Positions 6,096 through 11,888 of a stretch of DNA of 11,888 nt are shown piece by piece (position 1 is the stretch's first letter; each line of letters starts with the position of its first letter). The translations under genes and the position numbers were made by a program. Location of the stretch: positions 1-11,888 of the forward strand of contig WUAJ01000051.1 in NCBI GenBank assembly GCA_009827215.1. Reading direction: 5' to 3'. Under the pieces are notes generated by a model, which saw only the letters and a list, made by a program, of their open reading frames with translations, searched no databases and was not told the origin of the DNA. The stretch comes from Phycisphaeraceae bacterium (GTDB taxonomy: Bacteria > Planctomycetota > Phycisphaerae > Phycisphaerales > UBA1924).

Positions 6096-7112
6096 ATGAG
6101 CATTCAACTAAATATTCCAGCGGAACGAATCAAATCCAAATCGCTCTCTGACAAGTTTTGGGGGAGCGAGCCCAAGCACAACTTTTACGCACGCGCAAAG
6201 AATGTTGTGATCTCTGGAAACCTGGATCGCAAACTACTGATGCAAATCCAAAGCGAGTACGACGGCGACCTCGTCAATGACTTCGCTGACCAGTGGAGAG
6301 AACTGCTCAAAGCAATCACCTATGAGATCGCTATCGACGGCGTGATCGACGCAGACGAACGCGCGTTCTTCAAGGAGTACATCGCAATCTTCAACATCCC
6401 AACGGATGAAGCATCGAGGATCTACCGCGCCGGCGCACGCGATGCGTGCCTGAAGCTATTGTCCGAGGTCTACGAGGACGGCAAGATCGAAGATCATGAG
6501 ATCGAGAGGATCAAGAAGATCGCTGAAGGGTTTGGTCTTAGAGAGTTTGATGTAGAAGCACACATTGCCGCTCAGCTACCAAAGTTGGTTCAAGCTAGAT
6601 TCGACGACATGGTCAAAGATCAGATGATCTCTGATGATGAATGGGAGGAGTTTACAAAAAACGCACGCGATATGCGTGTGTTGCTCGACAACTCACCCGA
6701 GACGATGACGCTGATAGAAATCGGCCGCAACCACTGGAGAGCAAAGTACGGCCAACCCAAGCCGCTGCAGGTGCAAGATGTGAACACAAAGACAAATGAG
6801 AATGTCTACCTTGATGCGGAGGCGATATGGTACGAAGATCGCGTAGACAACGGCGAGACATACAAAAAGCAAATCCGAAGCGGGCGATTGCTTCTCACCA
6901 ACAAGCGACTCATGATGATCGCAACCGAAGGCGACAACAAAGCCATCGCGTGGGACGATGTTCATGGTGTCAGACAAATTTCTAGCGCCGTTTTTGATGT
7001 TGAGAAGGTCACCGGCAAGTCCCCCACCATCAATCTCTCTAGCGCTGATGAAGTTGGATGGCTAGCAGCTTCCACCATCGCGCATAGATTATGCCGCGGG
7101 GAGCTGGAGTGA
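6096..7112 (+). CDS. TerB-like repeat protein with PH-like C-terminal domain
   Basis: Predicted 338-aa soluble protein with no signal peptide. Residues about 60-195 are helical and carry three TerB-like acidic turns: DGVIDADE (81-88), DGKIEDHE (128-135) and a degenerate DQMISDDE (175-182). The first fits the TerB family (YEIAIDGVIDADERAFFKEY), whose acidic residues bind metal. Residues about 235-335 resemble a bacterial PH/GRAM-like beta domain (GRLLLTNKRLMMI…IAWDDVHGVRQI). TerB domains occur in tellurite and stress systems and in phage-defence and membrane-associated stress assemblies; PH-like domains often bind lipids or proteins. A sensor or scaffold role is an inference. The gene is isolated between two copies of one hairpin and converges on the TIR gene. 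The ATG at 6096 is the first in frame. Confidence 0.75.
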   Translation: MSIQLNIPAERIKSKSLSDKFWGSEPKHNFYARAKNVVISGNLDRKLLMQIQSEYDGDLVNDFADQWRELLKAITYEIAIDGVIDADERAFFKEYIAIFNIPTDEASRIYRAGARDACLKLLSEVYEDGKIEDHEIERIKKIAEGFGLREFDVEAHIAAQLPKLVQARFDDMVKDQMISDDEWEEFTKNARDMRVLLDNSPETMTLIEIGRNHWRAKYGQPKPLQVQDVNTKTNENVYLDAEAIWYEDRVDNGETYKKQIRSGRLLLTNKRLMMIATEGDNKAIAWDDVHGVRQISSAVFDVEKVTGKSPTINLSSADEVGWLAASTIAHRLCRGELE

Positions 7113-7116
7113 ACCA

Positions 7117-7153
7117 CTACTCATCAGACCCTTACCGAGGGCTTGATGAGTAG
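7117..7153. repeat. 37-base CTACTCATCAGACCC hairpin, copy 2
   Basis: The left arm CTACTCATCAGACCC (7117-7131) is identical to copy 1. The right arm GGGCTTGATGAGTAG (7139-7153) differs at two adjacent positions, leaving one mismatch and one wobble. The loop TTACCGA is also seven bases. It starts four bases after the TerB-PH stop, between two convergent genes, so it may protect or end the mRNA. Confidence 0.8.
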
Positions 7154-7178
7154 TACAAATCTAATTGATGATGACGGC

Positions 7179-7197
7179 GAGTCGGGGCACCTGACTC
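7179..7197. terminator. Hairpin at the tail of the TIR gene
   Basis: GAGTCGGG (7179-7186) pairs with CCTGACTC (7190-7197) over eight bases with one G-U and loop GCA. It lies ten bases past the TIR gene stop and on the other side is downstream of the TerB-PH gene. It may serve as a two-way terminator, although no run of T follows in either direction. Confidence 0.4.
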
Positions 7198-7206
7198 CAT
7201 ATCATA

Positions 7207-8298
7207 CTAAAATGGGATTCCATCGGTTTCTTGGTTGATTTTAGGAACTAATTTTCCACCACTCTCTTCCCATTCTTTATCCGTCCATTTTGCCAACAGA
7301 TTGAGGAGAATCTCTTTGCCATCCCATGAGTGTCTGTTCTGCGGATTATTTTCAAAAGCTGCAATTACATTCTCAATCTGCCTTGGAGTCAGTCTTTCAA
7401 AGATATCAAACAATGTTCTCAAAATTGTAGCTGAATGAGCAAAGCTACCGGAATCAGAATAAGTTTGAATCGCGAAATCTACCAACACAGAGTTATCTGA
7501 AAGTCGCTTGTACAGTATGGCATAGATTTTTTTAGCAATCGTATTTGTATCTGCGAGATCGCACCCACCAAGTCCTTGTCTTTTTCCCATCAAGCCTCGC
7601 GGATCATTCCCCAGTCGAACTGCAACCACAGGAACAGCTCTACCCATCGCGACGCCAACCTCTTGATCTGTCCAGTGACTGTCATAAAAATCATCAGTGA
7701 GGAGCGCCACAATTGCGTCCATAGAAAAAAGTGCTCGCTCAATTTCTTGCACCCATTCTTCGTTTGGCTCAATATCCTCATGTGCAACAAATGCTGCCAC
7801 ACCATAGGAACGCAGCGATATTTTTAGATCATTCGCTTCCTTCTTGGATGTTGATTTATGACTGATGAATACTTTTATGTTTTCTTCACCCCAAATCCGC
7901 TTGACAACATCATCCGAAAGCAGTGCTCCTGAACTGTGTGGTTTGAATATTCCAGTGCCTGCACGCCAATTTGGATCATCTTCAAGTCCAACCTCAATAA
8001 ACACTTCACTTATATGTTCATTTTGGACATTACACAACCTATTCAGATCTTGACAAATTCTTTGCCTCATCTCATCGACTTTGTTGAGTAACTCCAAATA
8101 GCTTGACTCTGCTAATGTGAAAGTGATTGCGTGCCCATATGTACCACCATTCCAATTGTCGTAGTGCCATTCTTCAATAATTTTGACTCTTCCGTTCACA
8201 ACTATTTCACGGAGTTCCGGCTCCCCACTCTTGAGATACAACCTACTAAGTGCCGCTAAACAACTTTCCATTTTTTTCGGCAACTCGAAATTCGTCAT
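7207..8298 (-). CDS. TIR-domain protein, probable defence effector
   Basis: Predicted 363-aa protein. The ATG at 8298 is preceded by GTGAGGA at good spacing; the longer frame to 8640 runs over the rpsD promoter and leader and is not used. Residues 1-130 are an unrecognised N-terminal domain (EEWHYDNWNGGTYGHAITF, then helices). Residues about 141-262 are a TIR domain. It opens with IKVFISHKSTSKKEANDL and has an EDIEPNEEWVQEIERAL helix. DSHWTDQEVGVAMG carries E213, at the position of the catalytic glutamate in TIR NADases. Residues 265-345 are helical and unassigned. Bacterial TIR proteins of this kind often deplete NAD+ on phage infection; that role is inferred here. The gene is clearly more AT-rich than rpsD beside it, suggesting acquisition by transfer. 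No signal-generating enzyme (cyclase, Argonaute, STING) is adjacent. Confidence 0.85.
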   Translation of the reverse strand: MTNFELPKKMESCLAALSRLYLKSGEPELREIVVNGRVKIIEEWHYDNWNGGTYGHAITFTLAESSYLELLNKVDEMRQRICQDLNRLCNVQNEHISEVFIEVGLEDDPNWRAGTGIFKPHSSGALLSDDVVKRIWGEENIKVFISHKSTSKKEANDLKISLRSYGVAAFVAHEDIEPNEEWVQEIERALFSMDAIVALLTDDFYDSHWTDQEVGVAMGRAVPVVAVRLGNDPRGLMGKRQGLGGCDLADTNTIAKKIYAILYKRLSDNSVLVDFAIQTYSDSGSFAHSATILRTLFDIFERLTPRQIENVIAAFENNPQNRHSWDGKEILLNLLAKWTDKEWEESGGKLVPKINQETDGIPF

Positions 8299-8329
8299 CT
8301 CTATCCTCACTTTCACAATTAATACTAGG

Positions 8330-8369
8330 CCCCTGTTAGCCCCCCAGAACCCCCTCATAACCCCTCCCC
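8330..8369 (-). promoter_or_regulatory. G-quadruplex motif between the TIR gene and rpsD
   Basis: The plus strand has five C-runs: 8330-8333, 8340-8345, 8350-8354, 8361-8364 and 8366-8369. The complement therefore has five G-runs of four to six, with loops of 1, 6, 4 and 6 bases. This satisfies the standard quadruplex pattern with room for four tetrads. It lies 31 bases before the TIR start on that gene's coding strand, and five bases upstream of the rpsD -35 box. Confidence 0.65.
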
Positions 8370-8374
8370 AATCC

Positions 8375-8403
8375 TTGACATCCACCCTCTTCTCGCCTTC
8401 AAT
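8375..8403 (+). promoter_or_regulatory. rpsD promoter
   Basis: A perfect -35 TTGACA (8375-8380) is followed after 17 bases by TTCAAT (8398-8403), four of six matches to the -10 consensus. Transcription would start near 8410, exactly where the structured leader begins. Confidence 0.7.
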
Positions 8404-8410
8404 CCTTTCC

Positions 8411-8545
8411 CCTTGGGCATCGTGCCCGGGCCAAGCCGTCGGACCGAAGTCTCGGCCAACCGACATGGTCGCTACTCCCAAGTAGCACCGCAGAGGAAAC
8501 TGGTTGAAAGCCAGCCCACTGCGGACGGAAGAAAGGAAAGCCGCT
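8411..8545 (+). promoter_or_regulatory. Structured rpsD leader RNA, candidate S4 autoregulatory site
   Basis: Several helices can form before the rpsD ATG. They are GGGCA/TGCCC (8415-8419/8423-8427); GTCGG/CCGAC (8438-8442/8460-8464) around CCGA/TCGG (8444-8447/8452-8455); GCTACT/AGTAGC (8471-8476/8481-8486, loop CCCA); and CCGCAG/CTGCGG (8488-8493/8519-8524) around CTGG/CCAG (8500-8503/8511-8514). CTTGGG (8412-8417) can instead pair with CCCAAG (8477-8482), or its TGGG with the CCCA loop, giving a pseudoknot or switch. S4 represses its own synthesis in other bacteria through a leader pseudoknot. The ribosome site GAAAGGAAAG is about five bases before the ATG. Confidence 0.5.
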
Positions 8546-9145
8546 ATGGCTACATACACAGGACCAAAGGTCCGTCTCTCGCGCCGCGTTGGAGTCCCCA
8601 TCTCCGACACACCAAAGCACACCTCAAAGCGCCAGCTCACCCCTCCGGGTATGCACGGCTTCCGTGGTCGCCGCCTTCGTGACTACGGCATCCGTCTCGT
8701 CGAAAAGCAAAAGCTCCGCTACCACTACAACATCCTCGAGAAGCAGTTCCGCCGCACTGTTGAAGAAGCGAAGCGCAAGCAAGGCAACTCTGGTGATGTC
8801 CTCATGCAGCTCCTCGAGCGTCGCTTGGACAATGTTGTCCGCCGTACTGGGATGGTCCGCACCATCTGGTCCGCGCGTCAGCTCGTCTCGCACGGCCATG
8901 TCCTCGTCAACGGTCACAAGTGTGACATCCCATCGCGTCGTCTCGATGTCGGTGATGTGATCACGGTGAAGCCGAAGATCGAGAAGGTCATCCGCGAGAA
9001 CATGGAATCCATGGGCGGCCACGAGGTCCCAGGTTGGATCGCGTTCAACCCATCGGAACTCAACACCAAGGTCGCGGCCCTCCCAACCAAGGACCAGATC
9101 CCGTTCGATGTGAACACCAACCTCATCATCGAATTCTACCGCTAA
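8546..9145 (+). CDS. rpsD: Small-subunit ribosomal protein S4
   Basis: Primary 16S rRNA-binding protein of the small subunit that nucleates assembly of the 5' domain. The 199-aa product has the family's N-terminus (MATYTGPKVRLSRRVGVP, PPGMHGFRGRR, YGIRLVEKQKLR) and an S4 RNA-binding domain at about residues 89-150 (LLERRLDNVVRRTGM, WSARQLVSHGHVLVNG, GDVITVK). The N-terminal zinc-binding cysteines of the C+ form are absent, so this is a C- form. The ATG at 8546 fits the family start and follows GAAAGGAAAG; an earlier in-frame ATG at 8504 is inside the leader hairpin. It stands alone here, with its own promoter, leader and terminator, and not beside rpsK, rpsM or rpoA as in the alpha operon of many bacteria. 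Confidence 0.97.
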   Translation: MATYTGPKVRLSRRVGVPISDTPKHTSKRQLTPPGMHGFRGRRLRDYGIRLVEKQKLRYHYNILEKQFRRTVEEAKRKQGNSGDVLMQLLERRLDNVVRRTGMVRTIWSARQLVSHGHVLVNGHKCDIPSRRLDVGDVITVKPKIEKVIRENMESMGGHEVPGWIAFNPSELNTKVAALPTKDQIPFDVNTNLIIEFYR

Positions 9146-9235
9146 CCCCCCCAAAGTTTGGATCACGCCTGTGGGACGCATCTGGTGTTCTGCAGGATCG
9201 CGAATCAAGGCTTTGGAGACCATGCAAATCATGCG

Positions 9236-9267
9236 AATCCTCGGCCAACGCCGGGGATTTGCTTTTT
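9236..9267 (+). terminator. Intrinsic terminator after rpsD
   Basis: AATCCTCGGC (9236-9245) pairs with GCCGGGGATT (9250-9259) over ten bases with one G-U and loop CAAC. TGCTTTTT follows. It ends rpsD transcription 90 bases after the stop and separates it from the next gene. Confidence 0.85.
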
Positions 9268-9340
9268 GATCGTTCATATGATCGACCAGCGTGTTCAATG
9301 CTTGGACGCGACCCAACTGCACCGATAGCACGGAGCCGAC

Positions 9341-11407
9341 ATGCTCAAGTTCATCCGCAAGTACCAACTCATCATCCTCGCCGTAGGCGGCTCGCTGCTG
9401 ATGGTCGTGTTCCTGTTCCAGCCGATCATCGGGAAGCTCTCCCCTGATCCACGCAAAGCGACAGTCGCACAACTCGCCGACGGAACCAAGTTCAACGGCT
9501 TCGACTACCAACGAGCCTCCTTCGACCTCGCGGTCATCAAACGCATCTCCCCGCTCCTGTTCCTCCCAACACAACAAGGCGGACTCGGGATCGATCAATC
9601 CAGCAACGGCGACGAAGCGGAACTCCATTGGCTCCTCCTGAGCAAGCTCGCCAACGACGCGGGACTCGTCGGAGACGCGGGAGAAGGCATCACCTGGATC
9701 CCAGAACTCGCACGACGCAACGCGACCTTCCAGCTCCAACAACAAATCCAGCAGGGACTCCTGCAGATCAACAGCGAAGCGGAGTTCGCACAAGCGGTCG
9801 CATCGCTCGCGCCGCAGTACGAAGCCCCACTGCAACGCAATGTCGCGCTCGCAACAGGAATGGCGCAAGGCGCGACGGAAGACGATGTCTACCGCACCCT
9901 CGCGACCGCGCGAGGCATCGAGCGTTTCTACCGCGTCTACTCATCCGTCCCGTCCTACTCGGACATCGGAGCGATGAACGCCGCGAAGCAGCGCTACGAC
10001 GCGATCGCTGTGGACGCCGCGGTCATCAAGGGATCAACCATCGCACCAGCGATCCCCGATCCGAGCGACGAAGAACTCCAAGCGTTCTTCGATCAGTACA
10101 AAGCGGACGCTCCAGCGGACAACGACTACGCGATCGGATACACCCAACCCACACGCATCAAAGTCGGTTGGCTCATGCTCGACAAGGAAGCGATCGCATC
10201 GAGCATCGTCGTTGACCGCGTCGAGCTCAACAAGATCTGGCGCACCGATCACCAGCTCCCACAAGAACAACAGCGCTACCCAGGTGACTTCGCCGGAGAG
10301 CGTCTGAACATCGAGCGCGCGTACCGCACGGATCGTGCACTGGATCTCATGATCGAAGCGGACAAGATCATCCGCTCGCGCATCCTCCAAGCAACACGCA
10401 CCCTCGACAAAGAAGGCGACCACTACATCATCCCAGAAGACTGGGACTCCACGCGTCCGACGCTCGAGTCGCTCGCCCAAGCCGTGGTCAGCGGAACCAA
10501 GGAACAGCTGGACGCGGATGTCCCGCTCCCCGCTGTCGAGATCCACTCCGATCGCTGGCTCAACAACCTCGACCTCTCAACGCTCGCAGGATTCGGAACC
10601 TCAGCGTTCCGCATCGGTCAGCGTCAACTCCCAGCGTACCTGCTCCCACAAGCATTCGACTCCGAAGAACTCAGCGAACTGATGCACATCCAGAAGGGCA
10701 TCCCGCTCGTTGATCCCGCCGCCGAGGACGCGATCGGGAACCGCTACTACGCGATCATCTACGATGTGAACGAAGCGGGACCAGCGGACTCGATCGATGA
10801 TGTCGGACGCGACCGCGTCGTCAACGACTACAAGAGCGTCAAAGCGTTCGAACTGCTCAGCGAGAACCTCGAATCATTCGCATCACTCGCACAGTCGCAA
10901 ACGGACCTCGTCCCAGCGATCAGCGAAGCGATGAAGCTCGGCCCAACCGAAGCCGTGCGTCCAGGAGTCGCTCGTAACCTGCTCGTGACCAAGGACAATG
11001 TCGCGCGTGGTCGTCTCGCGAGCTTCGTGGAACCAGCGCTCAACAGCGAAGCGTTCCGCAACGCCGTGCACGATGCGACTTCAGGACTCGATCAGCTCGC
11101 ATCCCCTGAGAGCGTCGAAGCATCCCCGATCTTCGTCAGTGCCGTGATCCCAAGCTCCAAAGCGATCGCACTCGCGAAGGTCGTCGCTCCGCGTCCGATG
11201 ACGCAGGAAGTCTTCGACATCAACATCTACCAGATCCTCGCCGGACAGGGACGACGCGACATTCAAACAGCAATCGACGAATCCGGAGAGTCCCCCTTCA
11301 TCCTCGAAACGCTCTCGAAGCGACTCGGATATGTCCGCGTCAAGAAGCGTCAAGGCGAAGAAGACACCGCACCTGCGGAATCAGAAACCGAGACCGCCGA
11401 GTCTTAA
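9341..11407 (+). CDS. Membrane-anchored SurA/PpiD-like chaperone
   Basis: Predicted 688-aa protein with one N-terminal membrane anchor (residues about 9-30, QLIILAVGGSLLMVVFLFQP, after basic KFIRKY), so the bulk should lie in the periplasm. The layout resembles PpiD/SurA-type folding factors: anchor, long helical N-terminal region (about 40-235), then PSDEELQAFFDQYKAD (241-256) followed by PTRIKVGWLML. The latter matches the segment leading into the prolyl-isomerase domain in SurA and PpiD. I cannot find the parvulin-type catalytic signature (G.LG, H.I) in the remaining sequence, so it may be a chaperone without isomerase activity. The tail (about 670-688) is acidic and low in complexity. The ATG at 9341 follows CGGAG at good spacing. 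It is separated from rpsD by a terminator, and its stop is seven bases from the thiS stop on the other strand. Confidence 0.7.
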   Translation: MLKFIRKYQLIILAVGGSLLMVVFLFQPIIGKLSPDPRKATVAQLADGTKFNGFDYQRASFDLAVIKRISPLLFLPTQQGGLGIDQSSNGDEAELHWLLLSKLANDAGLVGDAGEGITWIPELARRNATFQLQQQIQQGLLQINSEAEFAQAVASLAPQYEAPLQRNVALATGMAQGATEDDVYRTLATARGIERFYRVYSSVPSYSDIGAMNAAKQRYDAIAVDAAVIKGSTIAPAIPDPSDEELQAFFDQYKADAPADNDYAIGYTQPTRIKVGWLMLDKEAIASSIVVDRVELNKIWRTDHQLPQEQQRYPGDFAGERLNIERAYRTDRALDLMIEADKIIRSRILQATRTLDKEGDHYIIPEDWDSTRPTLESLAQAVVSGTKEQLDADVPLPAVEIHSDRWLNNLDLSTLAGFGTSAFRIGQRQLPAYLLPQAFDSEELSELMHIQKGIPLVDPAAEDAIGNRYYAIIYDVNEAGPADSIDDVGRDRVVNDYKSVKAFELLSENLESFASLAQSQTDLVPAISEAMKLGPTEAVRPGVARNLLVTKDNVARGRLASFVEPALNSEAFRNAVHDATSGLDQLASPESVEASPIFVSAVIPSSKAIALAKVVAPRPMTQEVFDINIYQILAGQGRRDIQTAIDESGESPFILETLSKRLGYVRVKKRQGEEDTAPAESETETAES

Positions 11408-11414
11408 TCTCCGC

Positions 11415-11615
11415 TCATCCACCACCAATGAGCGTCACGATCTCGACGCGCTGTCCATCCTGAAGAACAATGGAAGCTCGTTCCCGATTGGGGACGAGTT
11501 TTTTATCCACCTCCACGGCACACACCGCGTCGCTCATCTCAAGCAGCGCAAGCAACTGCTCGATCGTCGTCCCCTCTGCGAGTTCGCGTGCTTCACCATT
11601 CACAGTACAGTTCAT
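11415..11615 (-). CDS. thiS: ThiS sulfur-carrier protein
   Basis: The 66-aa product has the ubiquitin-like ThiS/MoaD fold pattern: NCTVNGEAREL, TTIEQLLALLEM, VAVEV-like strand AVEVDKKLVPN, then DGQRVEIVTLIGGG with the essential C-terminal Gly-Gly. ThiS is adenylated by ThiF, receives sulfur as a thiocarboxylate, and donates it to ThiG to build the thiazole of thiamin. No thiG, thiF or thiO is in the window, so use in another sulfur-transfer pathway cannot be excluded. Its ATG overlaps the stop of the upstream pncC gene (shared ATGA), so the two are co-transcribed and probably translationally coupled. Confidence 0.88.
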   Translation of the reverse strand: MNCTVNGEARELAEGTTIEQLLALLEMSDAVCAVEVDKKLVPNRERASIVLQDGQRVEIVTLIGGG

Positions 11616-11888
11616 TCCGCTGCTCCCACATCAAGCATCCGCAGCGCCAGCTCGACCGCTTGCGTGCGGACCTCGTGACGATCCCCCTCGTACTCCGCGA
11701 GCGTGCACTTGACCTCGTGGTTCCCCTTGGTCGCGAGTCCGAACCAGACCGTCCCGACCGGCTTGTCCTCGCTCCCACCACCAGGTCCCGCGATGCCGGT
11801 GATGGACACACACCGATCGACTCCCAGCACGCTCATCCCCCCCATCGCCATGTGCGCCGCAACGGGACTGGAGACCGCGCCGTGCTTG
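11612..11888 (-). CDS. pncC: Nicotinamide-nucleotide amidohydrolase, CinA C-terminal type (5' cut by window edge)
   Basis: The last 91 codons are present and the start lies beyond the right edge. The family converts nicotinamide mononucleotide to nicotinic acid mononucleotide and ammonia in NAD recycling. GAVSSPVAAHMAMG is followed by the hallmark SITGIAGPGGGSEDKPVGTV and a C-terminal helix typical of the end of the domain (GDRHEVRTQAVELALRML). Whether this is a stand-alone PncC or the end of a full CinA with its N-terminal MoCF-like domain cannot be told. The gene overlaps thiS by four bases. Confidence 0.9.
   Translation of the reverse strand, partial: KHGAVSSPVAAHMAMGGMSVLGVDRCVSITGIAGPGGGSEDKPVGTVWFGLATKGNHEVKCTLAEYEGDRHEVRTQAVELALRMLDVGAAE

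Noticed and set aside
8486..8530. Resemblance of GAGGAAACTGGTTGAAAG…CTGCGG to a cobalamin riboswitch core
   Set aside because: The conserved box is not matched closely enough and the downstream gene is rpsD, which is not a B12 target. An S4-responsive leader is a better explanation.
8299..8640. Upstream extension of the TIR gene by 114 codons
   Set aside because: It would run through the G-quadruplex, the rpsD promoter and leader and into rpsD; the ATG at 8298 has a good ribosome site and begins ordinary protein sequence.
8624..9868. A 414-codon open frame on the complement strand across rpsD and the start of the chaperone gene
   Set aside because: It lies antisense to a certain ribosomal-protein gene and the rpsD terminator; its sequence is the skewed mirror of GC-rich coding DNA and matches no family.

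Overview
The window most likely comes from a marine planctomycete of the class Phycisphaerae. Two secreted proteins end in the 'GC-type' dockerin tail (…DVSAFL…FSAGCP) known from that group. A third secreted protein carries a PEP-CTERM exosortase signal. The core genes (rpsD, a SurA/PpiD-like protein, thiS, pncC) are moderately GC-rich. The assignment rests on protein families, not on a marker-gene comparison.

Layout. Bases 1-2770 hold a cell-surface module: a decayed dockerin-tail copy (about 294-413), a seven-bladed propeller protein with a full two-half dockerin (542-1912), and a smaller secreted protein with a half-length dockerin (2059-2727). Bases 2770-4840 form a loosely packed accessory stretch. 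It has a CI/XRE-like regulator (complement), a two-helix membrane protein and a PEP-CTERM protein. Two families of short repeats run through it: three copies built on CTACTCATCATCATG, counting one at 227, and four copies of a TGTGCGCACAGA element. Bases 4842-6032 encode a RepA/AAA_25-type ATPase. Bases 6096-7112 encode a three-repeat TerB-like plus PH-like protein, flanked on both sides by near-identical 37-base hairpins and possibly read from a leaderless promoter. Bases 7207-8298 (complement) encode an AT-rich TIR-domain protein, probably an anti-phage NADase effector.

The core genome begins again at about 8330. The gap between the TIR gene and rpsD holds a five-run G-quadruplex motif on the complement strand, a good -35/-10 promoter, and a structured leader of about 135 bases for rpsD with a possible pseudoknot. 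This suggests S4 autoregulation. rpsD ends at a clear intrinsic terminator. A membrane-anchored SurA/PpiD-like chaperone follows (9341-11407). It meets, tail to tail with only 7 bases between stop codons, a complement-strand pair in which pncC/cinA-C (cut by the window edge) overlaps thiS by four bases.

The places most worth a second look are the TerB-PH/TIR pair next to rpsD, the regulatory gap before rpsD, and the two or three families of short intergenic repeats. No CRISPR array, complete tRNA, rRNA, transposase or integrase was seen.
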